Assembly: GCA_037576195.1 (NCBI GenBank)
Contig: CM075101.1
Coordinates: forward strand, 37,200,001-37,264,000
DNA from: Phytoseiulus persimilis
Lineage: Eukaryota; Arthropoda; Arachnida; Mesostigmata; Phytoseiidae
DNA: 64,000 bases
Reading direction: 5' to 3'
The notes under the pieces: model-generated
The model's input: the letters and a program-made list of their open reading frames with translations, nothing else
Told to the model about the DNA's origin: nothing
Database searches by the model: none
Shown here: positions 10,975-22,319 of the stretch, one piece after another
How positions within the stretch are numbered: position 1 is the stretch's first letter
Layout: each line of letters begins with the position of its first letter
Position numbers and translations under genes: made by a program

Positions 10975-11718
10975 TAGCGCTCGAGGTGGGTATTGAATGC
11001 AATGGCTCTGCGACCCAGACTGATAGCTTTGTCGGGTACATTCGACGACGTTGTACCATAGCATTCGAGGAATAGTAACTCCCAAAGACGAAGTGTAAAA
11101 ACTGTATCAGCAGCGGTTAAATGAGAGGCGGCATTGAACTGTGTAATCTAGTCGGAACTCATCCTTATTCTGTTTTGTTCGTTCGAACTGATGAGGAGGG
11201 ATACATTCCTCCTGGCCACCTTCTGAGCGCCAAAAAGTCTTCATTTAGTTTCGTGTGATGTCTGTAGGCTCATCTGCCACCCATTGGATCACTCGTGCCG
11301 GAACCCGGACAGCAGTTAGCTCGCGGTGTAATGAGTTCAATGAAAGGACGGATCGTAGTCTAGTGTGATCTGCCTTTACCAAAGATTTTAAACAATACTT
11401 GTTTCGTCTCAGACGAAAACCATATCTTTCCTTCTCTGTAGAAACCTAAAGCAACATCGTAGAGCGCAAACGAAGCTTGCAGGACGATCGGAAGACGAGA
11501 GGGCGAGGAGCCGTGCGATCACTGTGAATAATATCTCATTCTATCCAGAGAGGCGAAGGAAAACAAGGATTTGTAAATAAATCAGTTCGTGATGTTGCCA
11601 CATCCACTCGACTGTTCTCGTGAAGGTTGATCGTTTTCCATGGTGTCGGGAAGCCGTCAAATATTGAATGTCGAGCTTGACGATGCAGAACATCGTACTA
11701 AAACATTTTTCCTTCCAG
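10975..11718 (+). other. Stretch between cassettes, nothing recognised
   Basis: Stop-rich in all frames. An acceptor-like site ends at 11441 but meets a stop after one codon in the shared phase. Confidence 0.4.
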
Positions 11719-11795
11719 GAGCAGAAGATAGCAGAACAGGTCGACGAGGAGGTCTTCGATTGAGTTGGGTTACGATAATTACGAGGAGCTTCTGA
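11719..11795 (+). CDS. Candidate short terminal exon without zinc finger
   Basis: The acceptor catttttccttccag ends at 11718. A phase-matched frame of 24 codons, Arg/Gly-rich at first, closes at TGA 11793-11795, 28 bases before AATAAA at 11824-11829. Spacing of acceptor, stop and poly(A) signal fits a minimal last exon. Confidence 0.4.
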
Positions 11796-12065
11796 TCATT
11801 TCCGCGAGGGCCTTTACTCCGTTAATAAACTTGATTTCCGTTTATAATTTTTATTTCTTCCCCCTTATTCTTCGGTTTGTCTTCTTTCCTTTGGAGGAAG
11901 TTATTTTTGGTCACCTGATTTTCCATCCTGTCTACTAATGAAATTCCTTTACTAAGCTTGTGTTTCTCTGTATCTGAGTTCATGCATCAGAATTATGTTC
12001 GAAATTACGTTGAAAGCCGTCGTTGACCTGGACGTTTAACTCAGTGCTTTCCCCTGATTGAACAG

Positions 12066-12457
12066 TGAGCTCATCATCGTCTAATCCTGGATACTTCCGT
12101 GTTGAAGAAGGAAAAACACGCGTGCGCAAGCCCAATCGAAAATACGAAATGTCGCCGCATTTTCGCGTAGTCGACGCGGAGGAATCGGTCGACTCGATCC
12201 TGCCTTCGCTGGAAGAAGGGGAACATTATACGTACGATCCAAACGCCCGTATGCACTCCTGTCGATACTGTCCGTATACTTCTCCACAACGAGGCCACAT
12301 GACTTGTCATGTTCGCACACACACAGGGGAAAAGCCTTTCGAGTGTGCGATGTGTGGGAAGTCGTTCTCTCAAAAAAGCATCTTGACCCGACACCTCAAG
12401 CTCACGCATAAGATGCCTGGTGCGGGCAATGTGGCAGCCGTCACTTGGTACACTTAG
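12066..12457 (+). CDS. Alternative terminal exon with two C2H2 fingers
   Basis: The acceptor cccctgattgaacag ends at 12065, with TG entering the split codon. A basic-then-acidic spacer (PSLEEGEHYTYDP) precedes HSCRYC...HVRTH, a TGEKPF linker and FECAMC...HLKLTH. Stop TAG is at 12455-12457. No AATAAA was seen until about 13,835, so this tail may use a variant poly(A) signal. Confidence 0.87.
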
Positions 12458-13588
12458 TCTCCGACCAGTCGATCGTCCGATCGGCGAGAAACTGAACCGA
12501 CACCAATAGTTTTCCTTTGGAGATATCGATTTTAGTATTATACCCACGTATTGATCGAGCGATCCCAATGCTGATGGTGGTGACGTGACGAAGTTCTTTT
12601 AGACGTATGATTGATAGATTGATTGATTGGCGAACTCGTGGTGAATGCTTGGTCAAGTCTTCAGATGGTGAGGATAATTTTTAATTTCTCGAGGTGCTGA
12701 TTTTGAGTTTGGTTGTGTATGGGAGCTGCAGTGGTAGCCAGCTCTCCAAGCGTGAAGTTGTTGTACGCTTTGTATTCTGAATCATGTATTACGACATATC
12801 CGTCTTCCACACCAGAAAAGACGTTTACTCACACACACAGGTGCAGCTGGATACGACCAGCTCGTTTGCAGACACGGCTGCACCCGCGGTTGAAGACGAT
12901 CAAGCTGAACGGAAGAACATACCTGGGCTTCGAAGGATTTCATTCAGTTATGATATTCGTTTGATTGTTGTGAAGTTCTTGGAGGAACAAGATAGTCTAT
13001 GACTTCATTGATCGTAATGACGACAATTATAACCTGTAGACCACCTATCGAGTCGAGGTAGAGTGACGATTCAGAGTTTCCGCGGTCTGAATTGGTGCTT
13101 TAAGGGGAGCAGACGCATCAGGAATCGGAGTGATGGAATGGATACGCAGTCAGGCAGACTCACACAGGAATTGAGCGAGAGCCCTCTCAACGGAGTCCGA
13201 GGAATCCCACATCGAGAAGATTCGAGAAAGACTTCGTTTCGTTCCTTCGCGGACATCTTGTGGACACTATGAATCCTTCGGGCATAGGACAAGCGTGCAG
13301 ATTCGAGTATTCTATCGCTAGTATTATGACTATTCATTTACATCTAGGTACTCACGAGAAGATTTATATTGAATTGCCTCTATGTTGAAATGAACCAGAA
13401 GCATGAGCAGTGCAATATGAGAATTAAATTTGGAGACGGTAAATCGAGACTGAATGTTATGGAGCGGAAACGCAATGCGGTTGTGGCTACGAAGCATTTC
13501 CTATTACACCCAATTTCACGAATGACTTTGCAAGGTGTCAGCGAGCTGAATATTAGGAACCGAGTAACCCTCCCGGTTTTCCTCTCAG
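12458..13588 (+). other. Stretch between cassettes, nothing recognised
   Basis: Several frames of 60-90 codons without motifs. The 155-codon frame at 13369 is mostly upstream of a strong acceptor at 13588; only its end is kept as a candidate exon. Confidence 0.4.
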
Positions 13589-13836
13589 AACTTATGTATT
13601 ATAACAAGCATTCTGAAGTAGTGCAATATCAGACGAAAACGTTTGTGCGTCTTCGCGGACAAAAATCAATCATTTTTCTGAGATCCTCATGCCCGTGTGG
13701 GCTGCAATATTATTCCCACGGAAGTGTGAATTCGTGCAATGTACGCGACATGTACACGTTTACACGAGAGAAGAGAATGTTCTTCGAGCAGGATTCCCTA
13801 ACTACGATATCGCTCTTATCACACCCAAGTATGTAA
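13589..13836 (+). CDS. Candidate fingerless terminal exon, stop inside AATAAA
   Basis: The acceptor cccggttttcctctcag ends at 13588. The phase-matched frame is open for 81 codons and closes with TAA at 13834-13836, overlapping the poly(A) signal 13835-13840 (taataaa). The tail has a Cys/His-containing centre (CPCGLQYYSHG...SCNV) that does not match C2H2, BED or FLYWCH patterns. Open length, good acceptor and the stop/poly(A) overlap make it one of the best non-zinc-finger candidates. Confidence 0.5.
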
Positions 13837-14007
13837 TAAATTTGTCTGATCCACTAAAACAGTGGACTCTTTTCACGTTTGGGCGGGAGGATCGGCATCT
13901 AGGGATAGTTTGCGCGAATCGGGGCAGCAAATCTCCAGCTCGGAGGGTCCATTGACCATTGAATATGGAGCTCATGGACTATATACTGAATCACTGTTTC
14001 CTTCCAG

Positions 14008-14165
14008 AGCGTTCCTCGGACTGCGACCCGCGCGTTTTCCACGAGTCCCCGAGTTGCGTTTGCGATCTCATTGACTGTCACTACCCACGGGAATTCTCGG
14101 CAAACGAAATCTATGGACAACGAGGATGGCGAAGCGATGGAGAGCCTCCCGTTGACTTCGAATAA
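14008..14165 (+). CDS. Candidate fingerless terminal exon, stop inside AATAAA
   Basis: The acceptor cactgtttccttccag ends at 14007. A phase-matched frame of 51 codons with several Cys and acidic residues ends at TAA 14163-14165, inside AATAAA 14161-14166. Cysteine spacing (SDCDP, SCVCDLIDC) does not form a recognised finger. Confidence 0.5.
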
Positions 14166-14840
14166 ACCATGAGGACGTTCCAACTTGGATCAGTCTCCTC
14201 TGACTTTTTCCGAGTGAAAACTCGCTGGCTCCACGATCACATGACAACGATGCACGACTCTTGGGGACGACATCGCGCAAAATTTTCGGCGAAAGCACCG
14301 CGAAGCACGAACTCAGGTGATGCCACTGCATCCACTCTGAGCTCTCGCAGGGGCGTCAGAGGGAGATTTAGAGCAATGCAAATGTTCGACGTTGATTGCG
14401 AATCTGGCACTTTGGAGTGATTGGCGTGCCGAGTGAAGCTCGAGCCGACTCCTCCGAGATTTCATAGTAAGCAGCGGGCTCAGCGATCCGGCCGTCTGTG
14501 GCCAGTGGCTACCTTTTCTCAGAATCGCTTCTGACCGATTGCCGTTCACCCAGGGGCGTTAGCAGGGGAAGAGTCAACCGGGCGGAACTCGAGTCTTTCC
14601 GGGCACTGCCGCCCCTGATCTCAAGGAAAGAAATCGACTGAGGTCCGCCCCCCCGAGTTGCGCCCCTGAGTTAGCCCGAAGCGAACAGGAGCATGAAAAG
14701 CTTGTGATGTTCAAACCCCCTCCTCCTCCCTCCATCCTTTTCCAATCGTGTTTTCCCTAGTAATCCATCCTTCCGTTCCGTTCGATTTCGTTCAACGTCC
14801 ATCAACTCATTTCGGTTGTTTTTCTCTGATTCTGTTGCAG

Positions 14841-15097
14841 CTTCTCCGCTCATGGGTTCAATAGCTCCATTGGTGGACAATTTTGATTATTTGGAACCAA
14901 ATCTATTCTTCAGAAGCGAATCGCATTATATGTGCTCGTTTTGTGTTTATCAAAGCGTGAATCGTCAGCACATGATGGACCACGTGAGAACCCACACTGG
15001 AGAGCGACCTTTCCCATGCATGCACTGCGGTTACAACTTTCGTCAAAGAAGCAAGCTCCAGCGCCACATCCGTACCGTTCATAAAAATAGTGTTTGA
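14841..15097 (+). CDS. Alternative terminal exon with two C2H2 fingers
   Basis: A strong acceptor (tctctgattctgttgcag) ends at 14840. About 85 residues encode a short hydrophobic spacer, then YMCSFC...HVRTH, a TGERPF linker and FPCMHC...HIRTVH. Stop TGA is at 15095-15097. This is the minimal two-finger form typical of lola tails. Confidence 0.88.
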
Positions 15098-15917
15098 CGG
15101 TCGTGTAAATTAGAATCAGGGTCAGCTCGATGCAAGATCTCCGAGCCGTTAAGTAGAGTCTTCGTTTTATGATAGACATACATTTATTTACGAGAAAAGG
15201 TGCTCGTGAGATGGCTGTGTGCTCTAGAGAATGTTCCCATCAAGTTTATGCGGGTCTAGCACGCAGTCTAGCACTTTTCTTGCAATATATTTGGGCAACA
15301 TCTTGTTCTTGCTTCAGGCCTTGACGCGGTGCTGGGACACGCATTTCGAGAACGTTTCAACGAGACAGTCTAGCAATAAGCGAATGTAGCTTTCGATAAC
15401 TATTTAGTCAGCTAGAGGTAAACCAAAGATATAGATGAGAGTCGCTCACGCGGCTGCGGAGTAGTTTAGAGTGCTGCATGAATGGAAAACTAGTCATCAG
15501 AGATAACAGGAAAACGAGTCACCTATCCTGGGAATTTGAGGTCGGAAGTTTAATATATGCACTACTTAGTCCGAAACAGTGGAATTCGTCGTTTCAGATT
15601 TTTTTTGAGGCTGAAAATGTTTCGAACGAATTCGAGGAAGCATCCCAAGGTATGAACTGTCATCCACTCCTCTATTGAGGGTCCCTTGAGAGAAGATCCG
15701 GAGTTGAATTCGAATGGTCCCAATGTACTGATCCTGGAATGATCGCGGAAGGATGAATAAAAAGATTCCTGGAAACGACTTTGCCATTCCATACTGAATT
15801 TGTTGGAAGTGGGTTACAGATAATGAAGAGGGCTTCAGAGGTTATGGGGGCCTCCGTAGCTAACTTACACCTAACACACGCCCAGGGGATGAACTCTCAT
15901 CGTGATTCTCCTTGCAG
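15098..15917 (+). other. Stretch between cassettes
   Basis: An acceptor (attcgtcgtttcag, ending 15597) opens a 26-codon frame in phase 0, not the shared phase, with AATAAA at about 15,753. Nothing else is recognisable. Confidence 0.35.
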
Positions 15918-16045
15918 GTTCCGTGGGAGATGCTCCAGAGCCCGGAGAACCCCTCGTAACCTCAAACGAAATGGATGCAAATGTACAGACTCATGCTCGT
16001 AAACTCAGAGTGAACCCATCGCAGTTTTCTCTCCATTTCCATTAG
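15918..16045 (+). CDS. Candidate fingerless terminal exon
   Basis: The acceptor gtgattctccttgcag ends at 15917. The phase-matched 41-codon frame has a Pro/Glu-rich start (GDAPEPGEP) and closes with TAG at 16043-16045, just ahead of the acceptor for the BED cassette at 16124. No domain or nearby AATAAA. Confidence 0.33.
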
Positions 16046-16123
16046 CTGCTTGCACAGTTCAACGGTCGAACTGCCCTGACGAAATCGGAACGATGATTTA
16101 AGCCTTTCACATTTCTGTTGCAG

Positions 16124-16374
16124 AGTTGGCGTTTTCATTGAATTTTCCAGCAGAAGCCAAGTTCATTGCGATTGGTCATCAGACGTATGTCGATGTCAGC
16201 CGATCGTTCCGGTCACCGGCATGGAAGTTTTTTTTGCTCACCATAGATAAGACGCACGCGCTGTGCCGACTGTGTCAGGGAATGTATAGACTCAACTTAG
16301 GCCAAAGTTGTAGCATAATGAACTTGAGGAAACATATATACACTTGTCATCCTGAGTATGCGAATCTCGCGTAG
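16124..16374 (+). CDS. Alternative terminal exon with a BED-type zinc finger
   Basis: The acceptor tttcacatttctgttgcag ends at 16123; AG completes the split codon. The 82 residues contain SPAWKFF, then CRLC and, 19 residues on, HIYTCH, which fits the BED pattern (aromatic tryptophan region, CxxC, then HxxxxH). BED fingers bind DNA and are common in chromatin proteins and hAT transposases. A domesticated transposase finger is possible but cannot be shown here. Shares SPxW and RxC with the cassette at 18902. Confidence 0.75.
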
Positions 16375-16838
16375 CGACAGTTCTGAAGTGAACGCAGTGT
16401 GCCCGACTTGTTGATTCACAAGTGTGGATCCTCAATCATTGTGACCGCATAGAAACTCTTGGTCGCACTGCGAGCCATAGATCGGACTGCTATGGAATGC
16501 AGGGGTGTATCTAGGGCTATCAGACTCCATACTCCGCGGGGCGAGCAGCCCATGACGATAAAAATCAATTTGGAGCTCTGAAAGATTGGTTTGAGACTCA
16601 GGGTTACGGTACCCCCGACCCCTGGGCACGCTGTTGATCAAATTCAGCGCCTGAAAGTTTGGGTGATTTTTTGGATTGTCCCATCAATCGCTTGGGATTT
16701 ATCCGTGGCTATGGGAGGATAATTTCGAAATAACATTTGAACTCCCAGGCTCTAATCAAAATATTGAAGTGCCTATAAATCCTATGCCCACACAATAAAT
16801 GACAGGTTTGATTTATATGTTGCCGGGATATTTTTCAG
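16375..16838 (+). other. Stretch between cassettes, nothing recognised
   Basis: No motif-bearing frame; AATAAA at about 16,793. Confidence 0.4.
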
Positions 16839-17188
16839 TTTCGCTGCCCATTCTCAGAACAGGAGCCCATTCTCAGAACAGGACTTACTTCGATCACTCC
16901 TTTGCCATCGGAATGGGCCTTCCGGGGAACCGACGGTTTCTAATTGGAACTTCTCATTCCAGGGTGCGAACTGATCGAGTTGTGACGATGCTCTTGTCTC
17001 CAGAGAAAACTGACGATTCGTGTGCTGGAGGGGAACACCGGGTCCGAGTGAAGCTTCAGTCGGTGGTTACGAAATATCGATGTGAACCTCCGATTGAAAA
17101 CGTATCGCCTTCATTCCATTTCGGAATAAATACCGGCGTCGATCGGCTCTTGAAGCCTTTCATTCGGGGGCAAGCTTTGTGCATTTGA
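16839..17188 (+). CDS. Candidate fingerless terminal exon
   Basis: The acceptor gccgggatatttttcag ends at 16838. A phase-matched frame runs 115 codons to 17186-17188. It crosses AATAAA at 17124-17129, so polyadenylation there would remove the stop. The start holds a 17-bp direct repeat (cccattctcagaacagg, twice). No domain. Confidence 0.27.
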
Positions 17189-17288
17189 ATCCGGCAGTAT
17201 AGATGTATATTGAGATAAATGCAGGTTGCTTCTCCACACTTTGATCTGGAGTCGGGCGATTTTCTTATTTCAATCACTCTATATTCAG

Positions 17289-17940
17289 GAATGGTGATTT
17301 TCTCGTACCCTGATGGCTCGAAGCCCGAATCAAAAATCTTGATGCTGAACCGTAACCTGCTGTATCGAACTGGTGACAAGACCGAAGACACATCCATGTT
17401 CGCAGAGGACGAGAAGCCCGCCCAGTACGTGATGTCGAAGCGTGGCAACCCCCTTCTCGTTGTGGACAATTATCTCTACCGTAAGAACGGCCAAACCGGG
17501 AAGAACGGTCAGCAGTATTGGGTGTGCATCTCTCCGCAATGCAGTGTGCGTACGAAAACTCTCAACGAGAAGGTCAATGTAAGTGGGATTCTTCAGATTC
17601 ACGAGAGGTTGGGCGACTCGCTCAGTTTGAAACGATGACAACGACGTTCTACAATCAGAGATCACTTTTCCAGAGCGTCATCGCTCAGCACAGTCATCCT
17701 CCTCAACCTAATTATGTTGCCCAGCTCCGAACCGCTGGTGCTATGAAAATGGCTAGCATTTCCAGAGGCAACGACGCTGGCAGTTCTTGGGAGGATGTTC
17801 TGGTCTCCAATATGTCAGAAGATTTGGTGACGGCTGAGCTCTTGGAATCGAAGAAGAGAACGAGGTTGACGCGTAGCTTAGCCAAATTGAACAGCGCTGA
17901 CGACGTTGTCGAGGATGACGACATGGATGACATATTATAA
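17289..17940 (+). CDS. Split alternative terminal exon with a FLYWCH domain
   Basis: The acceptor tcactctatattcag ends at 17288. Exon part one is 17289-17578, a 95-nt intron runs 17579-17673 (GTAAGT to TTCCAG, phase 0), and part two is 17674-17940. The joined protein contains MSKRGNPLLVVDNYLYRK, then YWVC, CSVRTKT and, across the intron, IAQHSHPP. These are the F/L-Y-W-C-H landmarks of FLYWCH domains, the type used in Drosophila mod(mdg4) tails. The C-terminal tail is acidic (VVEDDDMDDIL). Stop TAA is at 17938-17940. Confidence 0.85.
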
Positions 17941-18901
17941 CGCCTGATTCGAATGTTTGAATCCTTTAATTAATTTTCACTGATCCCGAGAAACCCACAC
18001 GATATAACTTCAAGAGATGGGAGATGCATACAAAGGAACCCTCATGGCAGGCCTTGCTTATCAAGCAAGAAACGTAGAGATTCGATTCGCACTTTGTGAT
18101 GATTATCGATTTTTCGTTCGGTCCACGATCTTCAATAATGATCGGAGACAAAGGAAATGCTTTATAAGCTGCTGGAAGGTTCTAATTTGAATCTGTTCCT
18201 CGAAGGTGTCAGCAAAAACCTTCCCTATTGAACAGAGAGAAAATGCGGTCATGAAACGGTAGTGCAGTAAATATCCTGCTGGGTCAGCAGTTTCTCTAAG
18301 AATTAATGGAATACCACGATGAGCCGGTCATTGTAGACTTGCTTAGGTATGCGATCTCTCCAAGCTACCCGATTGGAAGCTCCTTGTGAGCAAGTTGTTC
18401 GTTCTTGTAAAGATCCCTGTGTGCGACGACGAACGCAATAAACTTGATCCCGTTCGACTCGTTTCTCTCTCATTCTAACATACCTCACGGTCCCGGCGAA
18501 TGATCATCCAACACCTGTGCATTTCTGACGCCTTTGGTAGAAGATTCTTTATGGGTTGACGGAGTTCAGCTGCGGAAGCTCCCGGTAGCAGCACACTGAG
18601 AAATGAAAAATCAATCCTGTTCAGTATCAAAAGTCAGAGATGAGCTCTAGACTTGATGCTGAGGTAACTTTTGCGACGCGTGACTAGATATCTGACGTTC
18701 TTCTTCTTTCAGAAAACAGCCGTGGCCGTTGAGACGTGTCTTCAACGCATCGCTCGGCTTCGCTTTTCAGACTTGTCGCGTCGTCTCACTAAACAGAAAT
18801 TTCCTTCTGAGGTTTTCATCAGTCTCTTTTCTCGTGGTTTTTTGATGTATGCGGGTTTCCGATAATTGTTCCTGATTGACGCTCTTGATCCCTGATTACA
18901 G
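17941..18901 (+). other. Stretch between cassettes, nothing recognised
   Basis: An acceptor-like site (cttcttctttcag) ends at 18712 but gives a stop after five codons in the shared phase. AATAAA at about 18,437. Confidence 0.4.
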
Positions 18902-19158
18902 GCGTTCTGATCGCCGGTCTTCTCGAGGGGGACCAGATTGAGGCAATAGGAAGTGCCGAATACTTGGCAAGGAGCCCCGTTTGGGCTTGGTTCGTGCAAG
19001 AAAACCGATTCGCTCAATGCCGGATATGTTCGGTGCCGTACAGGATGTCTCCTGGAATCGAAGTCATCCTCGCCAAACATGTGCAACGTGCTCACAAAAC
19101 CAGGCCAGATGATTTAGATAGTTTCAGAGTCCTTTACGAGGCCAAGATGTTCAATTAG
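18902..19158 (+). CDS. Alternative terminal exon with a BED-type zinc finger
   Basis: The acceptor gatccctgattacag ends at 18901; GC enters the split codon. About 84 residues contain SPVWAWFVQ, then CRIC and HVQRAH, the BED layout seen in the cassette at 16124. The two probably arose by duplication and then flanked the FLYWCH cassette. Stop TAG is at 19156-19158. Confidence 0.78.
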
Positions 19159-19531
19159 TGATCGGGAAACGAAGTGCTTCTCTCCTCCGCAAAAACTCTT
19201 TACGAGCCTGGATCGGCAGAATATCATGGCCGAAGCGGAATTTTTATCACATCGAATACCTCTGTGCCGAGTCAGAGGTTTCCTAACGTTCCTTTGTTTT
19301 CTAATGAGACATTTGCCCTGTGGGGAGACCTATACATTAGAGTTTCATAGCCCTCGGTTAGCGTCCGCCGTAATTAAGCAGGAAGCGGGTGATCTGAGCT
19401 GTTAAATGGATAATAAAGTTCACGTGACCAGGAAAATCATCCAAGAAAAGAGACTTGATTGTGCGGTTCAGCTATACCAAATGCTCGAAAATCCCGGAGA
19501 GCGCAAATCTGACAAAGGTTTTTCCTTCCAG

Positions 19532-19602
19532 AGACCATAAATGCTCAAAGCAGCCTCCGGCTTTGGTGGCGAACGGCAATCAAAAGACGGACCGGTCAAT
19601 AA
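19532..19602 (+). CDS. Candidate short terminal exon, stop inside AATAAA
   Basis: The acceptor gtttttccttccag ends at 19531. A phase-matched frame of 22 codons, basic towards the end, closes with TAA at 19600-19602 within AATAAA 19598-19603. Confidence 0.4.
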
Positions 19603-19756
19603 AATTCGTAGTATAGAATGAGAGCGAACTGATAGCTTCGAGCTGGAGCTTAAATACCGCTGCCGTCGTCTCCGGCGCTTGACCCTGCTATTCCCTGCTC
19701 CTCGGAAGTTCGGAATCGAATGGATTCTCACAGGTAACTCTCAACGAATCTTTCAG

Positions 19757-20361
19757 AAAATCTCTTAGAATCTTTTGAAGTTGATTTGGACGAGTATGTG
19801 TGCCATTCCTGTGATATGCGTTTCGCGAATCGCTTGCAACTTCTCACCCACAAACTAGAAGAACATCAACTAAAAAAAGGTGAGGTTCCACTCGTGGCGT
19901 TCACGGGGAGTTTCTTCGGTAGGTTCGAGCCGCTCCGCCTCATTTCAAACTGAATCGAGAGCTTGCTTTCGAATCCCCGGGTGACATCAATTCTCTACAT
20001 ATCAGGTTCCTACGTCTGTCCAGAGTGCAAATATACATCTGCACGTAAGCCCGACGTCCGGCGGCACCTTCAAGTTCATTTAGGGAGTCCGGGGAACGGT
20101 TTCAAGTGTAGTGTCTGCAATGGGGATTTCAAGAACTATCGCAGTCTATCATCACACATCAAATGCGTCCATGGTTACAGCAATGTGCCCAACTTCGGTG
20201 AGTAGTCGTGATGGAACATTTCCTCGCCCGATAATGTGACACATCATCATGTGAGCTCGATGTCTGAGAGTCAACATGTTTTCCCGCGTTGATCGAACTG
20301 GAATCTGATTTCACTTTCAGTTCCTATACCGCCGACAAGTTGGAGCCGCCAGAACGACTAG
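19757..20361 (+). CDS. Three-part alternative terminal exon with three C2H2 fingers
   Basis: The acceptor acgaatctttcag ends at 19756. Parts are 19757-19879, 20006-20197 and 20321-20361, with introns of 126 and 123 nt that both interrupt after the first base of a codon. Fingers: YVCHSC...HKLEEH in part one, then YVCPEC...HLQVH and FKCSVC...HIKCVH in part two. Part three adds a short proline-rich tail (VPIPPTSW) to TAG 20359-20361. AATAAA follows at 20371-20376, only ten bases after the stop. Confidence 0.83.
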
Positions 20362-20715
20362 TCATTTTGTAATAAATCGAATCAACACCAAATCTTCGTG
20401 ACGGACCTCCGGTTCGAAATGGGAGCCGCTCCATCGCTATTATATTGTTTTCCGTTTTGTTAGCCACTTTGTGGGAGAAATATATTTATTTGTTAGCTAT
20501 TATATTCACAGATTTATCTGAGCTCGGAGTGTGTTCAGCAAGGCGTATACACCAATCTATATGTATATCCATATACAAACAGATATTTAAGAGCGAAGTG
20601 TAAATAAAAAAAATATCATTGTGGAACTTGACACAGTATGCTGTATCCATTCCCTCCTTAGGTTATTCACGATAGTTCGGCGGAACAGGAGCTGATAATG
20701 GTATTATACTTCCAG

Positions 20716-20816
20716 GCGTTTCCAAGCTTCTTTCAAGCGCAAAGCAGAACCAGAGTGATTTCTCGCAGCTCATCCAGTTCAGCTCATCCGAAGGGGAATC
20801 TCGTCCGGCTCACTAA
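20716..20816 (+). CDS. Candidate fingerless terminal exon
   Basis: The acceptor gtattatacttccag ends at 20715. A phase-matched frame of 32 codons, Ser/Gln-rich, ends with TAA 20814-20816. AATAAA is at 20867-20872. No domain. Confidence 0.4.
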
Positions 20817-20999
20817 AAAGTTCAGGATCTCGCTGTTTTGAAACGAAAACAATAGCGGTACAACCAAATAAACTATTGTCGTTATTCCACACGTCTTGTC
20901 GCCACCGAGCGATCACTGCTTGTTGAAGTTGTCAGTTGGGAGGGTCATTCTGATTTTTCCTCATCTTGTGCAATATTCGTAACTCGACGGAGTTTTCAG

Positions 21000-21232
21000 T
21001 TCTAATGATGCTTCGCTTCGGAAAACTTTCAGACCGATCCTACGTCTGCCGCCGGGACGCCTATCGCTTCAACTGTCCCTTCTGTGATTATAAGTGTCAG
21101 CGAAAATACGACCTGCACCGTCACATGAGGAAGCACACCGGTGATAAGCCCTACGGCTGCACGTATTGCAGCGTGAGATACAGCCGCCTGGAACATCTCA
21201 AGACTCACATAAAATCTAAACACCTATGTTAG
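21000..21232 (+). CDS. Alternative terminal exon with two C2H2 fingers
   Basis: The acceptor gacggagttttcag ends at 20999, TT entering the split codon. About 77 residues, nearly all finger: FNCPFC...HMRKH, a TGDKPY linker and YGCTYC...HIKSKH. Stop TAG is at 21230-21232, AATAAA at 21547-21552. It has the shortest spacer of the C2H2 cassettes. Confidence 0.87.
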
Positions 21233-21724
21233 CACTCTACCGTGTAACCCGCGCCCCACGTGGATCACAGAACCAGTCAGTTCATGGCAGGATACCTTTG
21301 TTGCCGCAAAAGATTGTCATGCCCTCAAATACCATTCCCCGGATATTATAGTTAACGGATGAATTTGATCTCAGTCAAGTTCGCAGGGTTTTTCCAAGTA
21401 GGGTGATAACAGATCTCAGTCAAGGCGGTCGATGCGGTCTTCCCCGAGACTTGGAAAATGACGGACGTTTCTTTGGAGTTGAACCATACCTTCCGCAGTG
21501 ACCTCTCTGTACGTTGAATTGTATATTTTTGACAAGCTGTTTTTCGAATAAAACTCGCTTCCCTGGTCGGCAGATGCAATGCCGTGCCGCAATTTCTCGA
21601 ACAGTATTCAGTGATGTTTTTCGGCTTGCATGCTCCTTCACCGCAAATATCACGGTCATCCGGACACCAGTATGAACAATGGTCCGACGTGCCGGAACTC
21701 ATCTAACTTATTCTATCCTTCCAG

Positions 21725-21820
21725 ATCCCGAACATCGATCACATGAGTCACGAATACCTAGGGCAGGCAGCGGATCCTGGTATCTTTCCACTGGCACTCA
21801 GAGATCTGGCGATGAAATAA
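21725..21820 (+). CDS. Candidate terminal exon in phase 0, stop inside AATAAA
   Basis: The acceptor attctatccttccag ends at 21724. In phase 0 a 31-codon frame (HMSHEYLGQAADPG...) ends with TAA 21818-21820 inside AATAAA 21816-21821. In the shared phase the frame instead passes the signal and ends at 21903. Its phase does not fit the zinc-finger array, so it would need a different upstream donor. Confidence 0.3.
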   Translation: MPNIDHMSHEYLGQAADPGIFPLALRDLAMK

Positions 21821-21969
21821 ACATTCTCAAAGGAAAAGATTGGAGTTTATTTTCTTATCTTTCCTCCGAAGAAATCGGGGAACTAAGGCTAGGGGAGCTA
21901 TAACTCTTCCGTCAGGTACGATGACCGTCTTCTCCACCGCGTGTTTTTCTTTATGAAATTCTATTTCAG

Positions 21970-22319
21970 CTCTCGTGGAGATTTCTCGCCTCCTGGAATC
22001 GAGCCCCTTCAACCTCCAGATGCCGGAAAACAAAGCCAACCATCATTACCCCTCCACGAACATGGGATATCATCCAACGCCGAGACCGATGTCCTATATT
22101 ATACAATCCGTGAACACTATACCGGAGAAACCGTACGCATGCACACACTGCACGAAAACGTTCAGTAACCGCAACAACCTCAAATACCACATGAGTACTC
22201 ACATAGGAGGCAAACCCTATAAGTGCAAGAGCTGCGAGTACCGGACCGCATATCCTAGTGGAATTTATCAGCACAACAAAGTGTGTCCGGGAAGACGGCA
22301 AGAGGAGCGATACCGCTGA
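21970..22319 (+). CDS. Alternative terminal exon with C2H2 and C2HC fingers
   Basis: The acceptor gaaattctatttcag ends at 21969. A 58-residue His/Pro/Asn-rich spacer precedes YACTHC...HMSTH, a GGKPYK linker, and a C2HC finger YKCKSC...HNKVC. Stop TGA is at 22317-22319. Pairing a C2H2 with a C-terminal C2HC finger recurs across the array and is known for lola isoforms. Confidence 0.87.

Noticed and set aside
12074-12568. Minus-strand frames opposite zinc-finger cassettes (also 26129-26644 and 51571-52371)
   Set aside because: They are shadows of strongly coding + strand exons. No zinc-finger cassette was found on the minus strand, so antisense tails as in Drosophila mod(mdg4) are not supported here.
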